From positions 1 through 7,700 of the forward strand of contig DPIB01000130.1 of the NCBI GenBank assembly GCA_003522805.1: 7,700 nt of DNA. Direction: 5' to 3'. Both the position numbers and the translations under genes were made by a program. The notes under the pieces are model-generated. The model made no database searches and was not told the DNA's origin. It saw nothing but the letters and a program-made list of their open reading frames with translations. This stretch comes from Fervidobacterium sp. (GTDB lineage Bacteria; Thermotogota; Thermotogae; Thermotogales; Fervidobacteriaceae). Positions within the stretch are counted from its first letter, which is position 1. Each line of letters begins with the position of its first letter. Positions 1-6,660 of this stretch are shown piece after piece.

Positions 1-405
1 CTTACGTTGAGTTGGGCATACGATAGTTTTGCGTATGCATTTGGTGTATCGACTGGTGGAAAACACAAGTTTGGGAGTTACTATAGTCCAAACAAGAGTT
101 GGGAAGGATTCTTTGGAGGGATACTTGGTACATTTCTCTATATCTTACTATACCAGAACCTTGCCAATCTGTTTTTCAATTTAAACATGAGTTTTTCAAT
201 TCCTTTCACGATTTCTCTGTCTATAATAACTGGGATTTTTGATACATTTGGAGATATCTTTGAATCTTCTATCAAAAGACATTACGGTGTAAAACACATA
301 GGAAACCTCATGCCAGGTCATGGTGGAATACTCGATAGAATTGACGGACTCCTATTTATAACACCGGTAATATATATAATCTTACAACTGTTCTATGAGG
401 TCTGA
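1..405 (+). CDS. cdsA: Phosphatidate cytidylyltransferase (CDP-diacylglycerol synthase), C-terminal part, 5' end outside window
   Basis: Integral membrane enzyme that makes CDP-diacylglycerol from phosphatidic acid and CTP, the precursor of bacterial phospholipids. The reading frame is open from base 1; 134 residues and the TGA at 403-405 are visible, so the TTG at 7 is probably internal rather than a start. Seen directly: an Asp-Ser-x-Ala-Tyr stretch (window residues 8-12), GKHKFGSYYSPNKSWEG (about 20-36), three hydrophobic segments (about 37-55, 64-80, 115-131), and the family signature at 265-345, with Ser-x-Ile-Lys-Arg and then PGHGGILDRID. Family knowledge: these C-terminal motifs bind metal and substrate. 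Oddity: the usual Lys-Asp inside the signature is Lys-His here (His codon 295-297). Downstream is alaS after 93 bases, on the same strand. The identification is firm; the N-terminal membrane half is not in view. Confidence 0.95.
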   Translation, partial: LTLSWAYDSFAYAFGVSTGGKHKFGSYYSPNKSWEGFFGGILGTFLYILLYQNLANLFFNLNMSFSIPFTISLSIITGIFDTFGDIFESSIKRHYGVKHIGNLMPGHGGILDRIDGLLFITPVIYIILQLFYEV

Positions 406-498
406 GTTAAGTGCATATTAGATGTACAAACAATCTACGTGAAACTAAAAATTAGAACGAGAAGAATTCTAGAGCTTATGCAAGCGGAGGTGCCTTAA
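406..498 (+). other. Intergenic gap between cdsA and alaS
   Basis: These 93 bases hold no credible gene. A small imperfect stem (411-416 pairing with 422-427, one G-T pair, 5-base loop) follows the cdsA stop, but no T-run follows it, so it does not look like an intrinsic terminator. No well-matched -35/-10 pair was found; the nearest hexamers (TTACAA at 382-387 and CATATT at 414-419) are spaced too far apart. The gap ends in the strong alaS ribosome binding site. It is too short for a T-box leader. Whether alaS is co-transcribed with cdsA or has its own promoter here cannot be decided by eye. Confidence 0.5.
486..492 (+). promoter_or_regulatory. Shine-Dalgarno of alaS, selects the GTG start
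   Basis: GGAGGTG lies 6 bases before GTG 499. The next candidate, ATG 508, would be 15 bases away, so the GTG is the better start. Confidence 0.85.
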
Positions 499-3096
499 GT
501 GAAGTTCATGACGAGTGAAGAGATAAGAGAAGCATTTCTGAGTTTCTTTGAAAAGAAGGGGCATAAAAGGCTTCCAAGTGCTTCTTTGATACCTGATGAT
601 CCACAACTTATGTTCACGGTTGCAGGCATGGTGCCATTCAAACCGATATTTTGGGGAAAAGTTGATCCAGTTTACTTGAGGGCAACAACTTGTCAAAAAT
701 GTGTTAGGACAAACGATATAGAAAACGTAGGAAGAACGCCACGACATCATACCTTCTTTGAGATGTTGGGGAATTTTTCGTTTGGAGACTATTTTAAGGA
801 GGAAGCAATTGAATGGGCTTGGGAATTCGTCACACAAGTTCTTGGTATGCCAGAAGAAAAGCTCTGGGTGTCCATTTATCAAGACGATGACGTTTCATTC
901 GAAATTTGGAGAAGTTTAGGCGTACCAGCCCACAAGATATTGAGATTGGGAAAAGATGACAACTTCTGGGGGCCAGCTGGACCTACTGGACCATGTGGAC
1001 CCTGCTCGGAGATATTCTACGATACTGGAAGGGAAGGAAAGGCACCTGAAGGTGAAGAACCGACACCGGCAAATACAGACGGACGATTTATTGAGATATG
1101 GAATTTGGTCTTTACAGAATTCTACCAAGATGAGGTAGGAGATTTACATCCATTACCGAGAAAGAACATCGATACAGGTGCTGGACTTGAAAGAATATCC
1201 GCAATGATGCAAGGTGTATATTGGAATTTCGACACTGACTTGTTTACACCAATCATCGAAAGGATTGAAAATGTACTTAACGTAAAATACAAGGAAGATC
1301 AGAATAAAGATATATCGATAAGAGTTATTGCAGACCACGTCAGGTCAGTGACCTTCATGATTTCTGATGGCGTACTTCCATCTAATGAAGGTAGAGGCTA
1401 TGTGGTAAGAAGAATACTTAGAAGAGCGTTACGACACGGTACATTACTTGGTGCAAAAGAGCCCTTCCTATACAAAATAGTCGATAGCGTCGTGCAAAAA
1501 ATGGGCAAAATATATCCAGAAATTGTTGAAAAGCAAGCATTTGTCGAGAATATCGTTCGAAATGAAGAACTTAGATTCATAAACAATCTCTCAAGAGGAT
1601 TAGACCTCATTCAAAAAATAATTGCAACAAATGGAAGAATAACATCAGAGGATGCATTTAAACTGTACGATACGTATGGATTTCCAATCGACATATTGAG
1701 AGACATCGCACAGGAGAACGGCTATGACCTTGATGAAAGGAGTTTTGAAAAGTACTTACAAGAGCAAAGGGAAAGATCCAGAAAAGCACAAGGCGAGATT
1801 GAATTTGCTCAAGAGAGTGGTTATGAAAACCTTGGTTTAGAGAACATCTTCGTGGGTTATGATACAATGAGCTCAGAGGCGATTATCGAAAAGATAAGGG
1901 TTAAAGAAAAATTTGTAGATACAGCGGATAACTGTGAATGCGAACTAGTGTTGAATGCAACACCGTTCTATGCGGAAAAGGGTGGTCAAGTAGCAGACAC
2001 AGGTACGATCCATAATGAAAATGGTAATTTCTCGGTTGAATATACGTATTCACCTGTCGAAGGAGTAATTGTCCACAAAGGTTATCTTTCTGGAAAACTG
2101 ACAATTGGTGAAAGGGTCACTGCCCAAGTTGATGAGAAAAAGCGCAAGGCAACCATGAGAAATCACACTGCTACACATATTCTCCACGCAGCATTGAGAA
2201 ATGTCTTAGGAGGTCACGTGAGGCAAGCAGGTTCACATGTGGAACCATCAAGACTGAGGTTTGATTTCACGCATTATCAGGCACTGACAAAGGAAGAAAT
2301 CAAGAGAGTAGAAGACATAGTAAACGAAGTAATCTTGAATGCATATCCAGTTGTAACAGAAGTCAAAAGTTATGATGAAGCAGTGAAGCAAGGAGCAATA
2401 GCCTTGTTTGATGAGAAATATGGTGATGTTGTCAGAGTTGTAAAAGTCTCTGACTTTAGTGAGGAGCTCTGTGGTGGTACACATGTTTCAAACACTGGAC
2501 AGATTGGATTGTTCAAAGTAGTCTCTGAGGGTGCTGTTAGTACTGGGGTAAGAAGAATTGAAGCAGTGACAGGAATGAACTCGTTAGAACTCGTTAGAAG
2601 ATTGGAAGAAAAAATTGATCATGTCAGAGAACTACTCGAGGCGTCAGAATCTGAAATTATCGAGAGAATTGAAAGACTGCTGGAAGAGAATAAAGCTCTA
2701 GAGACAGAGCTGTTGGAAGCAAAAAAGAAACTTATAAACAAGGAAGAAGTTATCAAAGGTTCAAAGACTTTTGGAAATATCAACTATTTATCAGCAGTGT
2801 TTGAAGGCTTGGATATCGATATCTTGAAGGAATTAACAGACGACATCTCAGACAGAATAAAAGGAATAGTATTACTACTATCAAAACTAGATGATAGAAT
2901 TGTGCTGACAGTGAAAGTAGCAAAGGAGCTTACTCCAACTTACAATGCTGGTAGCATAGCAAAAGCAATTTCAAACCTGCTTGGAGGAGGAGGAGGAGGA
3001 AGTCAAACCTTTGCCCAAGCTGGCGGACGTAATTTTGAAAGGATAGACGAAGCGCTTGAATTATTTGAAAAGATAGTCAGAAAGGAAGTGCAGTGA
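499..3096 (+). CDS. alaS: Alanyl-tRNA synthetase, complete
   Basis: Cytoplasmic class II aminoacyl-tRNA synthetase that charges tRNA-Ala and hydrolyses mischarged Ser/Gly-tRNA-Ala. At 865 residues it has the usual bacterial length. In order: the class II catalytic core, with motif 2 around [18 protein letters not shown] (Arg82, Glu88), the [16 protein letters not shown] loop (about 155-170) and motif 3 GAGLER (227-232); a tRNA-recognition helical region; an editing domain with the zinc-type pair His556-x3-His560 (HTATH) and Cys658-x3-His662 (CGGTH); a coiled coil (about 695-750, Glu/Leu/Lys-rich); and a C-Ala domain with a six-glycine loop (829-834) followed by SQTFAQAGG. All key residues are present, so it should be active and proofreading. 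GTG start chosen by a GGAGGTG site 6 bases upstream. Its stop overlaps the mreB ATG, suggesting translational coupling to a cell-shape gene. Nothing suggests transfer or damage. Confidence 0.99.
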   Translation: MKFMTSEEIREAFLSFFEKKGHKRLPSASLIPDDPQLMFTVAGMVPFKPIFWGKVDPVYLRATTCQKCVRTNDIENVGRTPRHHTFFEMLGNFSFGDYFKEEAIEWAWEFVTQVLGMPEEKLWVSIYQDDDVSFEIWRSLGVPAHKILRLGKDDNFWGPAGPTGPCGPCSEIFYDTGREGKAPEGEEPTPANTDGRFIEIWNLVFTEFYQDEVGDLHPLPRKNIDTGAGLERISAMMQGVYWNFDTDLFTPIIERIENVLNVKYKEDQNKDISIRVIADHVRSVTFMISDGVLPSNEGRGYVVRRILRRALRHGTLLGAKEPFLYKIVDSVVQKMGKIYPEIVEKQAFVENIVRNEELRFINNLSRGLDLIQKIIATNGRITSEDAFKLYDTYGFPIDILRDIAQENGYDLDERSFEKYLQEQRERSRKAQGEIEFAQESGYENLGLENIFVGYDTMSSEAIIEKIRVKEKFVDTADNCECELVLNATPFYAEKGGQVADTGTIHNENGNFSVEYTYSPVEGVIVHKGYLSGKLTIGERVTAQVDEKKRKATMRNHTATHILHAALRNVLGGHVRQAGSHVEPSRLRFDFTHYQALTKEEIKRVEDIVNEVILNAYPVVTEVKSYDEAVKQGAIALFDEKYGDVVRVVKVSDFSEELCGGTHVSNTGQIGLFKVVSEGAVSTGVRRIEAVTGMNSLELVRRLEEKIDHVRELLEASESEIIERIERLLEENKALETELLEAKKKLINKEEVIKGSKTFGNINYLSAVFEGLDIDILKELTDDISDRIKGIVLLLSKLDDRIVLTVKVAKELTPTYNAGSIAKAISNLLGGGGGGSQTFAQAGGRNFERIDEALELFEKIVRKEVQ
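2578..2597 (+). repeat. Exact 10-bp tandem repeat inside alaS
   Basis: AACTCGTTAG occurs twice head to tail, so the second copy is read in a different frame. It sits where the editing domain passes into the coiled coil. It is probably chance or a small old duplication; the frame is intact. Confidence 0.8.
2983..3000 (+). repeat. (GGA)6 trinucleotide run encoding the hexaglycine loop of AlaRS C-Ala domain
   Basis: Six consecutive GGA codons encode Gly829-834. The glycine loop is typical of AlaRS C-terminal domains; using one identical codon throughout makes a perfect microsatellite and a strong internal Shine-Dalgarno-like stretch (GGAGG repeats) about 100 bases before the mreB start. Confidence 0.9.
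3082..3088 (+). promoter_or_regulatory. Shine-Dalgarno of mreB, inside the alaS end
   Basis: AAGGAAG lies within the last codons of alaS. It leaves about 7-9 bases to ATG 3096 but only 4-6 to the GTG at 3093, so ATG 3096 is the likelier start of mreB. Confidence 0.6.
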
Positions 3097-4109
3097 TGCT
3101 TGGGAGACTGGATCTCGGAATAGACCTAGGAACAGCCAACACACTTGTATATGTGAAGGGAAAGGGTATAATCGTAAACGAACCTTCAGTCATCGCAATA
3201 AATGCCGACAACAATGAAATAGTCAAAGTAGGTATTGAAGCCAAAAGAATGATAGGGAAAACCCCTTCTTTTATTCAAGCAATAAGACCACTTAAAGATG
3301 GTGTCATAGCAGACTACGAAGTCGCGTTGGCAATGCTTATGTACTTCATAAGTCGTGCACAAGAAAGTTTCTCATTCTTCAGGCCAAGAGTAGTGATAGG
3401 TGTCCCCGTCGGTGTCACAGAAGTTGAAAGCCGTGCACTGTTAAGAGCTGGAAAAGAAGCTGGAGCAAAAAAGGTCTTTTTGATAGAAGAACCGATGGCA
3501 ACAGCCCTTGGCGCAGGATTATCAGTCGAGGAACCACAAGGGAATATGGTGGTAGACATTGGTGGTGGTACTACTGAAGCAGCTGTCATATCCTTGGGGT
3601 CGATAGTCACTTGGACCTCTATTCGGGTAGCAGGCGATGAATTTGACGATGCTATAATCCAATACGTAAGAGAGATTTATCGAGTAACAATTGGGGTTAG
3701 AACTGCCGAACGAGTAAAGATAGAGATTGGGAACGTATATTCACTAAAAGAATTTGATGAATTACAAACAGACGTAGTTGGAATTGAACTCTCAACAGGA
3801 TTGCCGAAGAAACTCACATTAACTGGTGGTGAAATACGCGAGGCAATAAAACCAACTGCAATGCAAATTGTAGAAACAGTCAAAACAACCCTAGAAAAGA
3901 CCCCACCCGAACTCGTCGCCGACATCACGGAAGGAGGGATAGTTGTAGCTGGTGGTGGCTCACTACTTAGGGGAATCAGCGAATTACTATCAAAGGAGAC
4001 AGGAATAGATGTATATAGTGCAGAGGAACCTATGACTTGTGTTGCCAAAGGAGCAGGAATGGTACTTGATAAGATGGATATATTGGCGAGGTTGAAGAAT
4101 ATAGAATGA
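3096..4109 (+). CDS. mreB: Actin-like rod shape-determining protein MreB
   Basis: Bacterial actin that polymerises as antiparallel filaments under the membrane and orients lateral peptidoglycan synthesis. With the ATG start it has 337 residues, about the family length. Seen: phosphate-1 loop GIDLGTANT (8-16), the LIEEPMA segment (Glu131/132), phosphate-2 motif [10 protein letters not shown] (Asp154), and the adenosine-region glycines GGGSLLRG near the C-terminus. The domain IA loop carries Phe94-Phe95, at the place where recalled T. maritima MreB has the Leu-Phe pair that inserts in the membrane, so direct membrane binding is likely. Many blocks (for example [13 protein letters not shown] and [11 protein letters not shown]) match T. 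maritima MreB as I remember it. TGATG overlap with alaS upstream and ATGA overlap with the MreC-like gene downstream suggest coupled translation. A GTG at 3093 would add one residue; the Shine-Dalgarno spacing favours ATG. No mreD, rodA or pbp2 is in the window. Confidence 0.98.
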   Translation: MLGRLDLGIDLGTANTLVYVKGKGIIVNEPSVIAINADNNEIVKVGIEAKRMIGKTPSFIQAIRPLKDGVIADYEVALAMLMYFISRAQESFSFFRPRVVIGVPVGVTEVESRALLRAGKEAGAKKVFLIEEPMATALGAGLSVEEPQGNMVVDIGGGTTEAAVISLGSIVTWTSIRVAGDEFDDAIIQYVREIYRVTIGVRTAERVKIEIGNVYSLKEFDELQTDVVGIELSTGLPKKLTLTGGEIREAIKPTAMQIVETVKTTLEKTPPELVADITEGGIVVAGGGSLLRGISELLSKETGIDVYSAEEPMTCVAKGAGMVLDKMDILARLKNIE

Positions 4110-4744
4110 ACGCAAATACTCTGGCAATTGTGTTTATGATACTTCTTGCGATATTCGTTGTCGATGTATTTACGAACAATTTTCTTTCAGAGCTATTGCA
4201 TAGCGTACTTTACTCGATATCTATACCGATGTACAACATGAAAAATAGCCTTGAAAAAAGGCTCTCGCAGACAATCATTGTAGAGAATGTCTATCTCTTC
4301 GGTGAGAAAGATAGAGGGTTGGAAGTACTAAGCATTGATCTGAATGGCATATATGTCAGAAATTTAACGAAAAAGGGTGTAGTCCTAAATGCGAAGAATG
4401 GTCAACTGATAGGCTTTGTGGAAAAGACGGGTAGAGTGGGGTACGTTGTAAAATGGTGGGAAAGTGATTTTCCCGTAACAATTGAATCCACTTCGGTCAA
4501 AACAGTCGGATACTACAGTAAATATAGAATAGATGTCCCTGATCCAAATGTAGAATCCTCTGGGAATGTATACTTATCAGAATATGCTGAATACGGGAGA
4601 TTGTTGAAAGCTCATAATTTGTCAATTGGAAGATATGAAGATAACGTGTTCTATCCGAAGATACCAAGAATTTCGGACTATGTGATATTGTTGGAGGAGT
4701 ATCCAACCAATTATTCAAGTGATAGCACGAACAGGAGGGAGTAA
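4106..4744 (+). CDS. Short membrane-anchored protein, probable reduced MreC-like protein
   Basis: 212 residues. The N-terminus is a single hydrophobic helix (about 6-22) with few charges before it and no cleavable signal site, so a signal anchor with the rest outside the membrane is likely. Residues 27-48 are amphipathic; the rest is beta-rich. Residues 81-128 ([19 protein letters not shown], then a Val-rich stretch ending in VTIES) resemble the first beta-barrel of MreC, where a G-x-V-V / G-L-V-G-x-V pattern is usual. The place directly after mreB is also that of mreC. Against a normal MreC (usually about 270-370 residues), the long coiled coil is nearly absent and the second barrel is short or degenerate. 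The start overlaps the mreB stop as ATGA, with only a weak GAGG at 4088-4091, so coupling to mreB translation is likely. The MreC assignment rests on topology, position and a weak motif; an unrelated lineage-specific envelope protein is possible. Confidence 0.6.
   Translation: MNANTLAIVFMILLAIFVVDVFTNNFLSELLHSVLYSISIPMYNMKNSLEKRLSQTIIVENVYLFGEKDRGLEVLSIDLNGIYVRNLTKKGVVLNAKNGQLIGFVEKTGRVGYVVKWWESDFPVTIESTSVKTVGYYSKYRIDVPDPNVESSGNVYLSEYAEYGRLLKAHNLSIGRYEDNVFYPKIPRISDYVILLEEYPTNYSSDSTNRRE
4733..4739 (+). promoter_or_regulatory. Shine-Dalgarno that sets the start of the degenerate GGDEF gene
   Basis: AGGAGGG overlaps the end of the MreC-like gene and stands 9-10 bases before ATG 4749. The in-frame GTG at 4719 lies upstream of this site, so the longer version of the protein is unlikely. 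Confidence 0.8.
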
Positions 4745-4748
4745 TCAT

Positions 4749-5327
4749 ATGGAATACGAAGACCTGACTCATGAAGAGTTAATCAAAAGAATCAGAGAAC
4801 TTGAAGATGAAGTATCTACTCTGAGGATGAGAGAAAGTGAATTAGAATTGTTGCTCAACGAGTATTCTTCGATTATGAAAAAGCAGTTTGAAGTTTTTGA
4901 TGATTTCATAAAAGACGTGGGAACAAGACGAATGATTGATCCCTTAACGAGAGTCTATTCAAACGAGCACATAATGAAGCTGATATCATATTATCATCAG
5001 AAAGCATTTGAAGAAAACTTCGGCTATTCTTTAATAACTATCACTATCAACGATTTTAGCAATTTGGAACAAATTGATAGAGAACACGTGCTCTTAAGTA
5101 TCGGAAAGCTACTGAAAGAAGTTGTTAGGGTGCCTCTTGATAGTGTTGGAAGGTGTTCTGAAGATAAGTTCCTAGTTCTTCTAACAGAAATCAACAAGGA
5201 AAATAGTCTGAAAGTGAAGGAAAGAATCGAAAATGCACTTAAATTACGTAATCTCAGTGCAACTGTAAAACATGCATGCTATCCTGACGATTCGACAAAT
5301 CTCGAAGATTTGATTAACAACATCTAA
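4749..5327 (+). CDS. Coiled-coil protein with a degenerate (probably inactive) GGDEF domain
   Basis: 192 residues, no signal peptide or membrane helix, so cytoplasmic. Residues 4-60 are charged and heptad-like (ELIKRIRELEDEVSTL), a likely coiled coil for dimerisation or partner binding. From residue 63 the GGDEF-fold outline is clear: DPLTRVYS (64-71; family D-x-L-T-x-L-x-N), a hydrophobic strand ITITINDF (96-103), helix HVLLSIGKLLKEVV (113-126), then GRCSEDKFLVLL (134-145) at the place of R-x-GGDEF-x-V-L-L. Key residues are lost: GGDEF reads SEDKF (137-141), the first metal-binding Asp of the D-x-D-x-F-K strand is Thr99, and the inhibitory RxxD site is Arg127-x3-Asp131, one residue out. Diguanylate cyclase activity is therefore unlikely; a binding or scaffolding role is an inference. 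ATG chosen by the Shine-Dalgarno. The stop is doubled (TAA TAA, 5325-5330). It lies 4 bases after the MreC-like gene and 50 before murA. Confidence 0.75.
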   Translation: MEYEDLTHEELIKRIRELEDEVSTLRMRESELELLLNEYSSIMKKQFEVFDDFIKDVGTRRMIDPLTRVYSNEHIMKLISYYHQKAFEENFGYSLITITINDFSNLEQIDREHVLLSIGKLLKEVVRVPLDSVGRCSEDKFLVLLTEINKENSLKVKERIENALKLRNLSATVKHACYPDDSTNLEDLINNI

Positions 5328-5377
5328 TAAGTATTTACACCTATCAAAAAGATAATTTATGAAGGGAGTTATTCCTT

Positions 5378-6649
5378 ATGGGTTCGATAATTGTTGAAAA
5401 GTCAGCCTTGCAGGGTGAATTAGAGATTTCAGGTGCAAAAAACTCAGCATTGCCGATACTGGCTGCAGTGTTGCTGACTGATGAAGAAGTAATTCTGCAT
5501 AAAATCCCGGTTCTGTCGGATGTTGAGACGATGATAGATATTCTCAGAACTGCAGGAAAAAATGTAGTATTTGAAAAGGAAACAGGAACTGTCAGAGTTT
5601 CTGGTGGAATACTTCACACCCATGTACCATACGAACTTGTCAGAAAAATGAGGGCCTCTTTTAACGTACTTGGCCCAATAGCAGTAATCATGGGGGAATC
5701 TAGCACCCCACTTCCTGGCGGATGCGCGATCGGTGTCAGACCGGTCGATTTTCACATTGAGGGCCTGAAGAAACTAGGTTTCGATGTTAATTATGATCAC
5801 GGAGAGATATTGGCAAAAAGAGGAAATAAGCCCGAAGAAGTCGCAGTCTACCTACCGTTTCCAAGCGTTGGCGCAACTGAGCATATAATGTCTGTGGCTG
5901 CCGTACTTCCAGGTGTAACAGTCATAGAAAATGCTGCAATGGAACCTGAAATAGTAGATTTACAAGATCTACTAAACGAAATGGGTGCAAACATTAGTGG
6001 AGCTGGAACAAGCAAAATCATGATTACAGGAGTTAAGAAGCTCCATGGGTGTGAGTACACAGTCATTCCTGACAGGATAGAGGCTGGGACATATGTATTA
6101 GCAATTTTGACAACGGGTGGGGAAGGACTGATCAAAAATGTGAGAACTGACCATCTCGATGCGTTATGGGCAGTACTGGAGAAGACAGGTGCTATAGTTA
6201 AGAAAGGTGAAAACTCTGTGGAGGTCAAATCTTGGAATAACTGGCGAGGCTGTGACATAGATGTAATGCCATATCCCGGATTTCCAACTGACTTGCAACC
6301 TCAGGCTATTGTATACTTATCGTTGGCACAAGGTACGAGCATGATTACCGAAAATGTTTTCAAAACCCGTTTTGCTCATGTTGGTGAACTTGTTAGGATG
6401 GGAGCAAATATCAAAATCAAAGAGAATACTGTTATCATAAATGGAGTTGAAAGGTTACAAGGTACAACAGTCATGGGAACTGATCTACGTGCAACAGCAG
6501 CACTTGTAATTGCTGGATTTGCTGCGGAAGGAGAAACCGAAGTTACACAAGCTGAATACATATTTAGAGGATATGAAAATGTTATTGAAAAGTTTGCAAA
6601 ACTTGGTGGAAAGATAAGGTATGTACCCGGAGGTGTCCCAGAAATTTGA
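5378..6649 (+). CDS. murA: UDP-N-acetylglucosamine 1-carboxyvinyltransferase (MurA)
   Basis: Cytoplasmic enzyme that transfers enolpyruvate from phosphoenolpyruvate to UDP-GlcNAc, the first committed step of peptidoglycan synthesis. 423 residues, the usual length, with the two-domain inside-out barrel of EPSP-synthase-like enzymes. Seen: the N-terminal SGAKNSALP motif with the substrate-binding Lys-Asn, the catalytic loop PLPGGCAIGVRPVDFH with Cys116 (the residue fosfomycin alkylates, so the enzyme should be the sensitive Cys type rather than the Asp variant), the GFPTDLQPQ motif with the catalytic-base Asp, and a C-terminal TDLRATAALVIAG stretch with the conserved Arg. These distinguish it from AroA. 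AAGGGAG at 5362-5368 lies 9 bases before ATG 5378, supporting the start. It follows the degenerate GGDEF gene by 50 bases and precedes the dehydratase by 11 bases. The 50-base gap could hold a promoter, but no good hexamer pair was found. Confidence 0.98.
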   Translation: MGSIIVEKSALQGELEISGAKNSALPILAAVLLTDEEVILHKIPVLSDVETMIDILRTAGKNVVFEKETGTVRVSGGILHTHVPYELVRKMRASFNVLGPIAVIMGESSTPLPGGCAIGVRPVDFHIEGLKKLGFDVNYDHGEILAKRGNKPEEVAVYLPFPSVGATEHIMSVAAVLPGVTVIENAAMEPEIVDLQDLLNEMGANISGAGTSKIMITGVKKLHGCEYTVIPDRIEAGTYVLAILTTGGEGLIKNVRTDHLDALWAVLEKTGAIVKKGENSVEVKSWNNWRGCDIDVMPYPGFPTDLQPQAIVYLSLAQGTSMITENVFKTRFAHVGELVRMGANIKIKENTVIINGVERLQGTTVMGTDLRATAALVIAGFAAEGETEVTQAEYIFRGYENVIEKFAKLGGKIRYVPGGVPEI

Positions 6650-6653
6650 AAGG
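6648..6653 (+). promoter_or_regulatory. Shine-Dalgarno of the membrane dehydratase gene
   Basis: GAAAGG overlaps the murA stop codon and lies 7 bases before ATG 6661, which fixes that start. Confidence 0.6.
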
Positions 6654-6660
6654 CCAAGGT

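Noticed and set aside
411..427. Small stem-loop after cdsA as an intrinsic terminator
   Set aside because: The stem is six pairs with a wobble and few G-C pairs, and no T-run follows.
406..498. T-box or other tRNA-sensing leader before alaS
   Set aside because: The gap is only 93 bases and shows no T-box consensus or terminator/antiterminator pair.
469..882. Open minus-strand frame of 137 residues over the start of alaS
   Set aside because: It lies antisense to well-conserved alaS motifs, has no recognisable domain, and its composition (many His, Trp, Cys) is that of a reverse-strand shadow.
2812..2823. 12-bp perfect palindrome GATATCGATATC
   Set aside because: It is explained by the coding sequence (Asp-Ile-Asp-Ile) inside alaS; no operator role is plausible there.
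4719..4748. Upstream GTG start adding ten residues to the degenerate GGDEF protein
   Set aside because: It would place the clear Shine-Dalgarno (4733-4739) inside the gene; ATG 4749 is correctly spaced from it.
5310..5361. Possible murA promoter (TTGATT at 5310-5315 or TTTACA at 5334-5339 with A/T-rich -10-like hexamers)
   Set aside because: No -10 hexamer with more than about three matches lies at the right spacing; the region is merely A/T-rich.
5848..6258. Open minus-strand frame of 136 residues within murA, and similar ones within mreB (3314-3610 and 3677-4048)
   Set aside because: All are Ser/Pro/Thr-rich antisense shadows of conserved coding sequence, with no domain or convincing start.
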